In this document: positions 57,023-64,000 of the stretch, in pieces
How positions within the stretch are numbered: the stretch's first letter is position 1
Layout of the letters: each line of letters opens with the position of its first letter
From: Metallococcus carri
GTDB taxonomy: Bacteria; Actinomycetota; Actinomycetes; Actinomycetales; Dermatophilaceae
DNA: 64,000 bases
Direction of reading: 5' to 3'
Assembly (NCBI RefSeq): GCF_011440275.1
Contig: NZ_JAAOIV010000003.1
Coordinates: forward strand, 186,001 to 250,000
Translations under genes and position numbers: made by a program
The notes under the pieces: model-generated
The model's input: only the letters and a program-made list of their open reading frames with translations
Databases searched by the model: none
What the model was told of the DNA's origin: nothing

Positions 57023-58456
57023 ATGGCTGCGGATCGTCCGACGACCATCATCTTGTTCGGTGCCACCGGCGACCTCGCTCGCCGCAAACTGCTGCCCGGG
57101 CTGCTGCACCTGTTCAACAGCGGTCTGCTCAACGACGTGCGCGTCGTCGGCACCTCGCTGGACGATTTCGACCGGGAGTCGTTCATCGACTTCGCCCGCA
57201 AGTCGATCGCCGAGTTCTCCTCCCACCCCGATGTGGAGAAGAACACCGACGCCTTCGCCGAGCGCCTCTACTTCGTGCGCTCCGATGCCGGCCCGGACGC
57301 GCTGCGCAAGGTGGTCGAGGAGGCGGAGTCGGCCTTCACCGAGACCCCCCGCCGACTGCACTACCTGTCGGTGCCCCCGAAGGCCGCGCTGTCCGTCATA
57401 CAGCAGTTGCAGGACGCCGGGCTGGCCGACCGCAGCCGGGTGGTGATGGAAAAGCCGTTCGGCACCGACCTCGCCTCGGCCCGCAAGCTCAACGCCGCGC
57501 TGCACGAGATCTTTGATGAATCCCAGATCTTCCGCATCGATCACTTCCTCGGCAAGGAGGCGGCGCTCAACATCCTGGCGTTCCGCTTCGCCAACGGCCT
57601 GTTCGAGCCCATCTGGCACCGCAACAACATCCAGCATGTGCAGATCGACGTGCCCGAGACGCTCGGCATCGAGACCCGCGCGAATTTCTACGAGTCCACC
57701 GGCGCCTACCGCGACATGGTGGTCACCCACCTGTTCCAGATCCTCGCGTTCACCGCCATGGAACCGCCGACTTCCCTTGAGCCAGAAGCGATTACCGAGG
57801 AGAAGAACAAGGTCTTCCGGTCGATGCTGCCGATCTCCACGGGCGATGTGGTGCGTGGCCAGTTCCAGGGTTACCGCCAGCTGGAGGGCGTCGCGCCGGA
57901 GTCGGAGACCGAGACCTTCATCGCGCTCAAGTGCCGGATCGACAACTGGCGGTGGGCGGGCGTGCCGTTCTACCTGCGCACCGGCAAGAAGCTCGCCGAG
58001 GGCCAGCGGATCATCTCGGTCGCCTTCCGCGAACCGCCCAAGTCGATGTTCCCCGCCGGGTCCGGCGTCTCCCAGCACGGGCCGGACCATCTGACCTTCG
58101 ACCTCGCCGACAAGGCGCGAATGTCGTTGTCGTTCTACGGAAAACGTCCCGGCCCGGGCTTCCGGCTGGACAAGTTGTCGATGCAGTTCGCGATGAACGA
58201 GTCGACCGGCGCGCACGCGGTGCTGGAGGCCTACGAGCGGCTGATCTACGACGCGGTGCGCGGCGACCACACGCTGTTCACCACGGCCGAGGGCATCGAG
58301 CGGTTGTGGGAGATCAGCCAGCCGCTGCTCGACAACCCGCCGCCGGTGCGTCCCTACGAACCGGGCTCGTGGGGTCCGAACCAGATCCACCAGCTGATCG
58401 CCCCGGCCGCCTGGCGGCTGCCGTTCGAGCGCAAGTGGCGCGAGCCGACGTCCTGA
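57023..58456 (+). CDS. zwf: Glucose-6-phosphate 1-dehydrogenase
   Basis: 477 aa. First step of the oxidative pentose-phosphate route, making NADPH. NADP motif ILFGATGDLARRKLLPGL, substrate motif RIDHFLGKEAALNILAFRFA (the catalytic His in RIDHFLGKE), VMEKPFGTDLASA and RTGKKLAEG are intact. ATG 57023 follows GAAGG. No opcA, tal or tkt follows, so the usual actinobacterial pentose-phosphate operon is not present here; a second zwf may exist elsewhere. Confidence 0.96.
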   Translation: MAADRPTTIILFGATGDLARRKLLPGLLHLFNSGLLNDVRVVGTSLDDFDRESFIDFARKSIAEFSSHPDVEKNTDAFAERLYFVRSDAGPDALRKVVEEAESAFTETPRRLHYLSVPPKAALSVIQQLQDAGLADRSRVVMEKPFGTDLASARKLNAALHEIFDESQIFRIDHFLGKEAALNILAFRFANGLFEPIWHRNNIQHVQIDVPETLGIETRANFYESTGAYRDMVVTHLFQILAFTAMEPPTSLEPEAITEEKNKVFRSMLPISTGDVVRGQFQGYRQLEGVAPESETETFIALKCRIDNWRWAGVPFYLRTGKKLAEGQRIISVAFREPPKSMFPAGSGVSQHGPDHLTFDLADKARMSLSFYGKRPGPGFRLDKLSMQFAMNESTGAHAVLEAYERLIYDAVRGDHTLFTTAEGIERLWEISQPLLDNPPPVRPYEPGSWGPNQIHQLIAPAAWRLPFERKWREPTS

Positions 58457-58463
58457 CGGCCGG

Positions 58464-59213
58464 TCAGCCGCCGGTGGTGATCTCGAGGGCGTAGTCGTCG
58501 AGGACCGGCGGGTCGATCTGCTCCGGCTTGGGCTGGGCGACGTCCACCTCGCTGTGCGCGCCGCAACCGTGGTCGAGCGAGACCACCTGGCCGTCCGAGG
58601 GCGACCATTCGTTGGCGCACACCCCGAACACCGCCCGCAGCGCGCCCGGCATCGGCAGGAAGTAACCGCAGGTCGAGCACGCGCCCGAAGCCTGGGCGGC
58701 GACGGACGCGCCCGGGCCGTGCTCGCCGTCATACCACCGGGTGGCCGCGGCGTCGCGCCCCTCGGCTGACAAAACACGCGGGCGGCCGAGCCCGAGCTCG
58801 AAGATCGCCATCTGGTCGACGTCCTCGTCACCGGTGGCCTCATAACCCGCCTCCAGCAGCGGGTCGGCCTCGACATATGGCGTGACGTCACCCGGCCGCA
58901 GATCGCCAGGGGCGAGGCGGTCGGCATACGGCAGCCACTCGGGCGAGAGCACCGCGGCGTCGCCGGGCAGCAGATTGGTCTCGCAGATCGTGGCGACCTT
59001 GCCGCGCGGCACCCGGGCGACCGACACGGCCCAATGCCAGCCGACATAACCCTTGTCGGTGCACGCGAAGGAGTGCATCGCCAGGCGCTCGCCGAGCATC
59101 TCGCCACCGAGATGTTCGCCGACCGAGTCCGCGCTCGGCGCAATGGCGATCGCTGCCTCGCGCGCCAGCTCGACGGCGTCGAGCAGCACCTTGTCCGGCT
59201 TCACCGCAGGCAT
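58464..59213 (-). CDS. DUF3027-family protein
   Basis: 249 aa. Matches the actinobacterial DUF3027 pattern: KGYVGWHWAVSVARVPRGKV, ICETNLLPGDAAVLSPEWLP, and a C-terminal zinc-ribbon-like set CSTCGYFLPMPGALRAVFGV with CANEWSP and DHGCGAHSE. The gene directly follows the cold-shock gene (1-bp gap), an arrangement common in the phylum. Function unknown. Confidence 0.88.
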   Translation of the reverse strand: MPAVKPDKVLLDAVELAREAAIAIAPSADSVGEHLGGEMLGERLAMHSFACTDKGYVGWHWAVSVARVPRGKVATICETNLLPGDAAVLSPEWLPYADRLAPGDLRPGDVTPYVEADPLLEAGYEATGDEDVDQMAIFELGLGRPRVLSAEGRDAAATRWYDGEHGPGASVAAQASGACSTCGYFLPMPGALRAVFGVCANEWSPSDGQVVSLDHGCGAHSEVDVAQPKPEQIDPPVLDDYALEITTGG

Positions 59214-59214
59214 C

Positions 59215-59598
59215 TCAGGCCTCGAGGTCGTCGGCGACGGCGCGCAGCACGGCCGCGACCTTGCCGGCGTTGCGGGAGTCGGGATAGCGGCCGCGGCGCA
59301 GGCCGTTGCCGACCCCGTCGAGCAGCTTGATCAGGTCTTCGACGATGACGGCCATGTCGTCGGCGGGCTTGCGGTGACGGGCGGCCAGCGAGGGTGCGGC
59401 TTCGAGCACGCGCACCGACAACGCCTCGGCGCCGCGGCGGCCTTCGGCCACCGAGTATTCGATCCGGGTGCCACCCTTGAGCGTGGTGGTGCCGGCGGGC
59501 AGCGCTCGCGCGGGCAGGAAGACGTCCTGCCCGTCGTCGCCGGACACAAAGCCGAAGCCCTTGTCCGCGTCGAAGAATTTCACCTTGCCGCTGGGCAC
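59215..59598 (-). CDS. Cold-shock-domain protein with C-terminal extension
   Basis: 127 aa. The cold-shock domain is residues 1-67: KVKFFDADKGFGFVSGDDGQ gives an intact RNP1 (KGFGFV), but RNP2, usually VFVHFSAI, reads VFLPARAL and lacks the histidine and second aromatic. Residues 70-127 form a helical extension (DDMAVIVEDLIKLLDGVGNG) not present in CspA. Such longer forms occur next to DUF3027 genes. Nucleic-acid binding may be altered. GTG 59598 with AGGTGG upstream. Confidence 0.9.
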   Translation of the reverse strand: MPSGKVKFFDADKGFGFVSGDDGQDVFLPARALPAGTTTLKGGTRIEYSVAEGRRGAEALSVRVLEAAPSLAARHRKPADDMAVIVEDLIKLLDGVGNGLRRGRYPDSRNAGKVAAVLRAVADDLEA

Positions 59599-59627
59599 GA
59601 TCCACCTACTCGTTCGTCGAGATACTG

Positions 59628-59652
59628 CCGCGCAAGGCTAACGCCTCCGCGG
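59628..59652. repeat. Hairpin sharing its arm with the nuoA-nuoB gap
   Basis: CCGCGCAAGG (59628-59637), 6-nt loop, CCTCCGCGG (59644-59652), in the 73-bp gap upstream of the cold-shock gene. The left arm is identical to that at 30521-30530. Confidence 0.55.
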
Positions 59653-59671
59653 CTCGCCTCACGAATCCAAT

Positions 59672-60274
59672 TCAGCGGACCCACCGGTCCGGATCCGGCC
59701 CGAGCGCGGTCAGCGACGGTATGACGACCCGCGCGCCGGCCGCTCGCAACCGCGCCTCATCGTGCGGACCGGTGAGCACGCCGACGCCGAGCGCCCCGGC
59801 GTCGGTCGCGGCGATCATGTCGCCCTCGTGGTCACCGACATAGGCGATGGTGGCGCGGTCGCGCAGCGGTGCGGCCTTGTCGTGGGCGAAGACACCGCCG
59901 GCGATCTCATCCACCGGGATGCCGACGTGGTCGAGCACCTGCCGAACGGCGTCGGCGACCTTGGCGCTCACCACGATCACCCGGTGACCGCCCGCGCGCA
60001 GCCCGCTCACCAGCGCGGCCGCCCCGGGCAGCGCGGTCGTGATCGGCACCGCGATCGAGGGATATTCGCGCCGATACTGCCGCGCCGCGTCCTCCAGGAC
60101 CGGCGCGGGCAGGAAGTGGGCCAGGGTGTCGCGCAACGGGATGCCGATCAGCGGCCACAACTCCTCCTCGGTCGCGTCACCGCCGTGCGCGCGGATCGCC
60201 GATTGCATGCAGCGGGCGATGCCGAGCCGGGAGTCGACGAGGGTCATGTCGAGGTCGAAACCGATGGTGCTCAT
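59672..60274 (-). CDS. HAD-superfamily hydrolase (phosphatase)
   Basis: 200 aa. Motif I FDLDMTLVDSR with the nucleophile Asp, motif II VIVVSAK, the lysine in FAHDKAAPLRD and motif IV YVGDHEGDMIAATDAG are intact; cap domain is the small helical type. Resembles phosphoglycolate phosphatase-like enzymes; substrate unknown. ATG 60274 lies nine bases after TACGGT (60289-60284). Confidence 0.9.
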   Translation of the reverse strand: MSTIGFDLDMTLVDSRLGIARCMQSAIRAHGGDATEEELWPLIGIPLRDTLAHFLPAPVLEDAARQYRREYPSIAVPITTALPGAAALVSGLRAGGHRVIVVSAKVADAVRQVLDHVGIPVDEIAGGVFAHDKAAPLRDRATIAYVGDHEGDMIAATDAGALGVGVLTGPHDEARLRAAGARVVIPSLTALGPDPDRWVR

Positions 60275-60283
60275 GGTGATCGC

Positions 60284-60289
60284 ACCGTA
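60284..60289 (-). promoter_or_regulatory. -10 box of the HAD hydrolase gene
   Basis: Minus strand GGCATACGGT gives TACGGT nine bases before ATG 60274; again inside a GGCATAC word. Confidence 0.35.
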
Positions 60290-60311
60290 TGCCGACCCCG
60301 GTGCGCCTGCG

Positions 60312-60938
60312 TCAGCGGGTGTTATAGGGCGGCTGACCGCCATACCCGCCGGGGCCGCCATACCCGCCCCACTGAGCGGCCTGCTGCTGCATCCGCCATT
60401 GGCTGCGTGCCTTGTTGGAGCCCGTCCAGCGGATGATGCCGATGATGAGCAGGATCAGGCCGAGGACACCGAGCACGAGAGCACCGGCGAAGGCGAAGCC
60501 GATCGAGGCGAGGATGTTCTGGGTGACCTTGTCCGACACCGCCTGGGGCAGCACCCGCACCTGGGTGCCGCAGTCGACGGTGTAGCTGCCGGTCTCCGGC
60601 GGCGTGAACGAACCGATCTTCGTGGCGGAGGTGTCACCGGAGGAATAACTGGTGGAGGAGTTGGGTCCGCTGACCGACACCTCACCCTGCGGACCGGTCA
60701 CGGTGCAGTCGGACGCTTCTGTGGTGGAGGTGCTGGAGCTGCCGGCCGCGTAGATGTCCTGGCGCACATTGCCGTCGGCCTGCACGCTCGCCCCCGGGTC
60801 GAGCGGCTGGTAGTTCTTGAACTCGTTGGCGAGACCGGCCACACCGATGAAGGTGCCACCGAAGAAGATGATCGGGGCCAACACCAACATGATCGCGCCG
60901 ATGATCGTCATCGCGCGGCCCTTGCGTTTGGGTTCCAC
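60312..60938 (-). CDS. Hypothetical membrane protein with Ser/Thr-rich exterior domain
   Basis: 208 aa. N-terminal helix (TIIGAIMLVLAPIIFFGGTF), an exterior domain of ~100 residues with two cysteines (ASDCTVTGPQGEVSVSG, SYTVDCGTQVRVLP) that could pair, a second helix pair (IGFAFAGALVLGVLGLILLI), and a Gly/Tyr tail (WGGYGGPGGYGGQPPYNTR). GTG 60938 has a strong GGAGGAG upstream. No family name assigned. Confidence 0.75.
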   Translation of the reverse strand: MEPKRKGRAMTIIGAIMLVLAPIIFFGGTFIGVAGLANEFKNYQPLDPGASVQADGNVRQDIYAAGSSSTSTTEASDCTVTGPQGEVSVSGPNSSTSYSSGDTSATKIGSFTPPETGSYTVDCGTQVRVLPQAVSDKVTQNILASIGFAFAGALVLGVLGLILLIIGIIRWTGSNKARSQWRMQQQAAQWGGYGGPGGYGGQPPYNTR

Positions 60939-61021
60939 GGCTGTGCTCCTCCCCTGGCGCACGGTGCGCCGGTTCATTGTCACGCACTGCGACGCGCCAG
61001 GCGAGGTGTTGGTTCATCCCC

Positions 61022-61630
61022 TCAGACCACCGACTTATCGGTCGAGCCCGGCCAGGAGATCACCCGCCATTGCTCGCCGTCGACCTCGACCTCGGCCGGC
61101 ACGCAATTGGGCAGGAAGCGTTGAGCCGCCAGGTCGTCGCGCACATTGACCGACAGCCGAGGTATGACGAGGGACATCACCCCGCCGTGGCTGAAGACCA
61201 GGGCGGTGCCGTCTGCGGTGGCGTCGGCGACCTCGTCCAGACCGATCCGGTAGCGGTCCACCACCTGCTGCCCGGTCTCCCCGCCAGGCAATCCCTGGGA
61301 GAGGTCACCCGCCAGCCAGGCGTTGAAGACCTGTTGCGGGCGCGGATCGCCATACGGCAGACCGGCATACTGCCCGACCGAGTACTCCTGCAGGCCGTCG
61401 ACGACCTGCGCGGACACTCCGAGGATGGCGGCAGCCCGCCGGGCTGACTCGACCGCCCGCTGCATCGTGGAGGAGTAGACGCCGGTGACGCCACGGCCGG
61501 TCAGCGAGCGGGCGAGCTCGTCGACCTGGGCCTTGCCCTTGTCGGTGAGCCAACCACCCTCATCGGACAGCACTCCGCGGACCGGATAGTCCGCGTCACC
61601 GTGGCGGGTGACCAGCAGTCGCGTCGTCAT
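61022..61630 (-). CDS. Histidine phosphatase (phosphoglycerate mutase-like) family protein
   Basis: 202 aa. Catalytic RHG motif LLVTRHGDADYPVRG at the N-terminus, a second-arginine region SSTMQRAVESARRAAAIL, glutamate in LQEYSVGQYAGLPYGD and the second histidine in ALVFSHGGVMSLV. Broad phosphatase family; the substrate cannot be named. ATG 61630 is eight bases after TACCTT (61644-61639), a leaderless layout. Confidence 0.9.
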   Translation of the reverse strand: MTTRLLVTRHGDADYPVRGVLSDEGGWLTDKGKAQVDELARSLTGRGVTGVYSSTMQRAVESARRAAAILGVSAQVVDGLQEYSVGQYAGLPYGDPRPQQVFNAWLAGDLSQGLPGGETGQQVVDRYRIGLDEVADATADGTALVFSHGGVMSLVIPRLSVNVRDDLAAQRFLPNCVPAEVEVDGEQWRVISWPGSTDKSVV

Positions 61631-61732
61631 GGTGGCAAAAGGTAGCGCCCGCCACACCTCGCAAACACCCGCAAGCCCCTGGTGGCGCCCTAACCTGGAA
61701 CCAGTCCCACCATCGACCAAGGAGTTTCGTTC

Positions 61733-62218
61733 ATGGCCGTTCTCGGTGTTTTCTTGCTCATCCTGGCCGCATTGCTGACCCTGTGGGCGATCTTCGCCGG
61801 AGGGACCTCAGGACCATCGATCGACAAGTCGATCCTCGGCATCGACCTCAACGTCAGCCCGCTCACGATGTTCGTCGCCGGTGCGATCGCGCTGGCGCTC
61901 GTCTGGGCCGCGACGCGCGCCTTCGTCGCCGGCGGCAAGCGCGGCCTGCGCCGCCGCCGCGAGCGCAAGGAGCTCGTGCGCGAGCGCGACAGTGCGCTCA
62001 GCGACCGCGAAGCGGCCCGCGAGCGTGACCAGGTCGCTCCCGCCGACAGCCGTGGGTATGACAACCGTGGGTATGACGACCGCGCCGCCACCGACTCGCG
62101 CGCGGGCTACGCCGACGACCACCGTGCCGGTTACCCCGACGACACGCGCGCGGGCTATGGCGACGCCGCGCACCGCGACGGCCGGGGCGACCTCCCCCGC
62201 GACGACCGGCTGCGCTGA
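61733..62218 (+). CDS. Hypothetical small membrane protein with Arg/Asp/Tyr-rich repeat tail
   Basis: 161 aa. Two helices (VLGVFLLILAALLTLWAIFA, LTMFVAGAIALALVWAATRA) resembling LapA-type proteins, then a basic coiled segment (GKRGLRRRRERKELVRERDS) and a low-complexity tail of RAGY/DD units (RGYDNRGYDD, RAGYADDHRAGYPDDTRAGY). AAGGAG precedes ATG 61733. A strong hairpin terminator follows the stop. Confidence 0.72.
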   Translation: MAVLGVFLLILAALLTLWAIFAGGTSGPSIDKSILGIDLNVSPLTMFVAGAIALALVWAATRAFVAGGKRGLRRRRERKELVRERDSALSDREAARERDQVAPADSRGYDNRGYDDRAATDSRAGYADDHRAGYPDDTRAGYGDAAHRDGRGDLPRDDRLR

Positions 62219-62230
62219 CCAGAAGCACAC

Positions 62231-62268
62231 CGACGAGGGCACCCGGGACCATCCGGGTGCCCTCGTCG
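62231..62268 (+). terminator. Hairpin terminator after the 61733 gene
   Basis: Perfect 16-bp stem CGACGAGGGCACCCGG / CCGGGTGCCCTCGTCG around a 6-nt loop GACCAT, starting 13 bp after the stop. No T-run follows, as is frequent in high-G+C Actinobacteria. Confidence 0.8.
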
Positions 62269-62276
62269 CGTTCACT

Positions 62277-62709
62277 GCCCAGTTGGGCGTTTTGTGTCAC
62301 CGCCGCCGCCCGAACAAGGCACCGATCGCCCAGTTGGGCGTTTTGTGTCACCCCCGCCGCCCGGACCCGGCACCCATCGCCCACTTGGACGTTTTGCGTC
62401 ACCGCCGCCGCCCGAACCCGGCACCGATCGCCCAGTTGGGCGTTTTGCGCCAGCCGCACCGCCCGAACAAGGCACCGATCGCCCACTTGGGCGTTTTGTG
62501 TCACCGCCGCCGCCCCGAACTCGGCACCCATCGCCCACTTGGGCGTTTTGCGTCACCCCCGCCGCCCGGACCCCGCACCGATCGCCCACTTGGGCGTTTT
62601 GCGCCAGCCGCTCCGCCCGAACAAGGCACCGATCGCCCAGTTGGGCGTTTTGTGTCACCGCCGCCGCGCGAACGAGGCACCGATCGCCCACTTGGGCGTT
62701 TTGCGCCAG
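62277..62709. repeat. 51-bp tandem repeat array, eight full units and a partial ninth
   Basis: Units start at 62277, 62328, 62379, 62430, 62481, 62533, 62584, 62635 and 62686 (one unit is 52 bp). Each begins GCCCA(G/C)TTGGGCGTTTTG, a 5-bp palindrome followed by T4, then (T/C)GTCACC or CGCCAGCC, a CCGCCGCCCGAAC stretch and GGCACC(G/C)ATC. Variants are mixed between units rather than graded. The array fills the gap between the terminator and the menB stop and keeps several frames open. Confidence 0.95.
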
Positions 62710-62718
62710 TGAGGCGGC

Positions 62719-63633
62719 TCAGAAATACCAGGGGAAGGGCGACCAGTCGGGGTCGCGCTTCTGCAGGAACTGGTCGCGGCCCTCGACGGCCTCGTCGGTC
62801 ATGTACGCCAACCGGGTCGCCTCGCCGGCAAACACCTGCTGACCCATCAGCCCGTCGTCGGTGAGATTGAACGCGAACTTCAGCATCCGTTGTGCCTGCG
62901 GCGATTTGCCCATGATCTCGCGCGCCGCTTGGAGCGACTCGGTCTCGAGCTCGGCGTGGTCGGCGACGAGGTTGACCGCGCCCATCCGGTGCATGTCCTC
63001 GGCGGTGTAGGTGCGCCCGAGGAAGAAGATCTCGCGTGCGAACTTCTGCCCGACCATTTTCGCGAGGTATGCCGACCCGTAGCCCGCGTCGAAGCTGCCG
63101 ACGTCGGCGTCGGTCTGCTTGAACCGGGCGTGCTGCCGGCTGGCGATCGTCAGATCGCACACCACGTGCAGCGAGTGACCGCCGCCGGCCGCCCAGCCCG
63201 GCACGACCGCGATGACGATCTTGGGCATGGTGCGGATCAGCCGCTGCACCTCCAGGATGTGCAACCGCCCACCCTCGGCCTTGACCCGGCGCTCGTCAAC
63301 GGTGTCGGCGGTGTCGCCGTCGGCATACTGATAACCGCTGCGGCCGCGGATGCGTTGATCGCCACCGGAGCAGAACGACCACTTGCCCGTCTCGCTCGGA
63401 CCATTGCCGGTGAGCAGCACCACGCCGACATCAGGGGTGCGGCGCGCATGGTCCAGTGCCCGATAGAGCTCATCGACGGTGTGCGGCCGGAAGGCGTTGA
63501 GCACCTCGGGCCGGTCGAAGGCGATCCGCACGCAGCCGAGGTCCTTGGCGCGGTGGTAGGTGATGTCGGTGAAGTCGAAACCCTCGACCTCATCCCACTG
63601 GGAGGCGTCGAAGGGCTGGTCAGCGTCGGTCAC
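62719..63633 (-). CDS. menB: 1,4-dihydroxy-2-naphthoyl-CoA synthase
   Basis: 304 aa. Crotonase-fold enzyme that closes the naphthoquinone ring. FDRPEVLNAFRPHTVDELYR, GPSETGKWSFCSGGDQRIRG, the HSLHVVCDLTIAS oxyanion region, GSFDAGYGSAYLAKMVGQKF and terminal DPDWSPFPWYF are MenB-specific. GTG 63633 is eight bases after TAGGGT (63647-63642). Its 3' end abuts the 51-bp array. Confidence 0.96.
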   Translation of the reverse strand: MTDADQPFDASQWDEVEGFDFTDITYHRAKDLGCVRIAFDRPEVLNAFRPHTVDELYRALDHARRTPDVGVVLLTGNGPSETGKWSFCSGGDQRIRGRSGYQYADGDTADTVDERRVKAEGGRLHILEVQRLIRTMPKIVIAVVPGWAAGGGHSLHVVCDLTIASRQHARFKQTDADVGSFDAGYGSAYLAKMVGQKFAREIFFLGRTYTAEDMHRMGAVNLVADHAELETESLQAAREIMGKSPQAQRMLKFAFNLTDDGLMGQQVFAGEATRLAYMTDEAVEGRDQFLQKRDPDWSPFPWYF

Positions 63634-63644
63634 GATGTCCGACC

Positions 63645-64000
63645 CTAGTGTGCCTGCAGCGCAGCGAGGCGGCGCTGTCGTCGATATTCGCCTTGCGCCC
63701 GCACGACCTGGGCGCGGATCGCCGCCATGATCACCGCGGTCGCCTCCTGCGCGGCCCGCTCGTCGGTGCGGCCGGCATACGCGCTGAGGTCGACCGGTTC
63801 GCCGACGCACAAGCAGGCGGTATGCCGGTGCCACCGGTGTGCTCGCCCCTGCTTCGGACCCCACGTGCCGACCGGGATCACCGGCACGGCGGGATGCAGC
63901 AGGGCGAGGCGAGCCGCGCCGGTGCGGCCCGGGCCGGGCATCTGGTCGGGTGCGTCGGTGAGGCGACCCTCGGGATAGAGCGCGACCACGCGACCGGCGG
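63645..64000 (-). CDS. 1-acylglycerol-3-phosphate acyltransferase-like protein (5' end off window)
   Basis: C-terminal ~118 residues only. The PlsC-type substrate motif appears as VALYPEGRLTD, followed by TGAARLALLHPAVPVIPVGT, typical of this acyltransferase family; the catalytic HX4D motif would be beyond the edge. Probably transfers an acyl chain to lysophosphatidate or a related lipid at the membrane. The menB promoter box overlaps its last codons. Confidence 0.82.
   Translation of the reverse strand, partial: AGRVVALYPEGRLTDAPDQMPGPGRTGAARLALLHPAVPVIPVGTWGPKQGRAHRWHRHTACLCVGEPVDLSAYAGRTDERAAQEATAVIMAAIRAQVVRAQGEYRRQRRLAALQAH

Noticed and set aside
62277-62709. Possible CRISPR array
   Set aside because: Units are contiguous 51-bp copies with no unique spacers and no cas genes nearby.
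61881-62864. Long open frames through the 51-bp array on both strands
   Set aside because: They are open only because the unit is a multiple of three; the product is a repeat of Pro/Arg/Trp segments without start signals.

Overview
The window is high-G+C DNA with short intergenic gaps, many GTG starts and translationally coupled operons (GTGA, ATGA and TGATG overlaps). It reads as an actinobacterial chromosome. The gene families point to the order Micrococcales, around Dermacoccaceae/Intrasporangiaceae: 14-gene nuo, complete men genes, KorAB, XPB helicase, DUF3027 next to a cold-shock protein, DUF2530. The family-level placement is inference.

Layout. 1-1473 (minus): 5' part of a second, separate NADH dehydrogenase set (nuoA2-nuoB2-nuoC2, running off the edge); nuoB2 ends in a 21-bp tandem repeat. 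1582-5919 (plus): urease operon ureAB(fused)-ureC-ureF-ureG-ureD without ureE. 6045-13873: a membrane protein with an in-frame amber, korAB (2-oxoacid:ferredoxin oxidoreductase), rarD, and a TetR-aldolase-lactone oxidase operon behind a palindromic operator. 13928-33048 (minus): one long respiratory block, menG-menJ-nuoABCDEFGHIJKLMN-polyprenyl diphosphate synthase. A near-perfect Rex-type operator lies before menJ, so complex I, menaquinone finishing and NADH/NAD sensing appear to be linked. menF is divergent at 33116; menD (44874-46619) and menB (62719-63633) lie further on, so most of the menaquinone pathway is spread across this window.

35.6-41.06 kb is an accessory island. It holds a DUF4240-like protein, an IS481 remnant, a deletion derivative of an IS3-family element with intact ends, an IS256-family remnant, and the 3' part of an RHS polymorphic-toxin gene followed by a candidate immunity gene. 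The toxin tip appears frameshifted. The RHS fragment is fused at about 41062 to the 5' half of an unrelated chromosomal gene.

41.7-64 kb is ordinary core genome: DEAD-box helicase with a structured leader, oxidoreductase, PaiB-like protein, menD, aldose epimerase-like protein, helicase-associated protein and XPB helicase, MazG, M13 peptidase, HMG-CoA lyase, cytidylyltransferase-like protein, purine permease, zwf, DUF3027, cold-shock protein, HAD and histidine phosphatases, menB, and a partial acyltransferase. A nine-unit 51-bp tandem array (62277-62709) lies beside menB.

No rRNA, tRNA or CRISPR was seen. Scattered features worth attention: several intergenic repeat types, a TANNNT box 6-9 nt before many start codons (leaderless transcription signature), and an over-represented GTATGCC/GTATGAC word that is missing from the island's mobile part.
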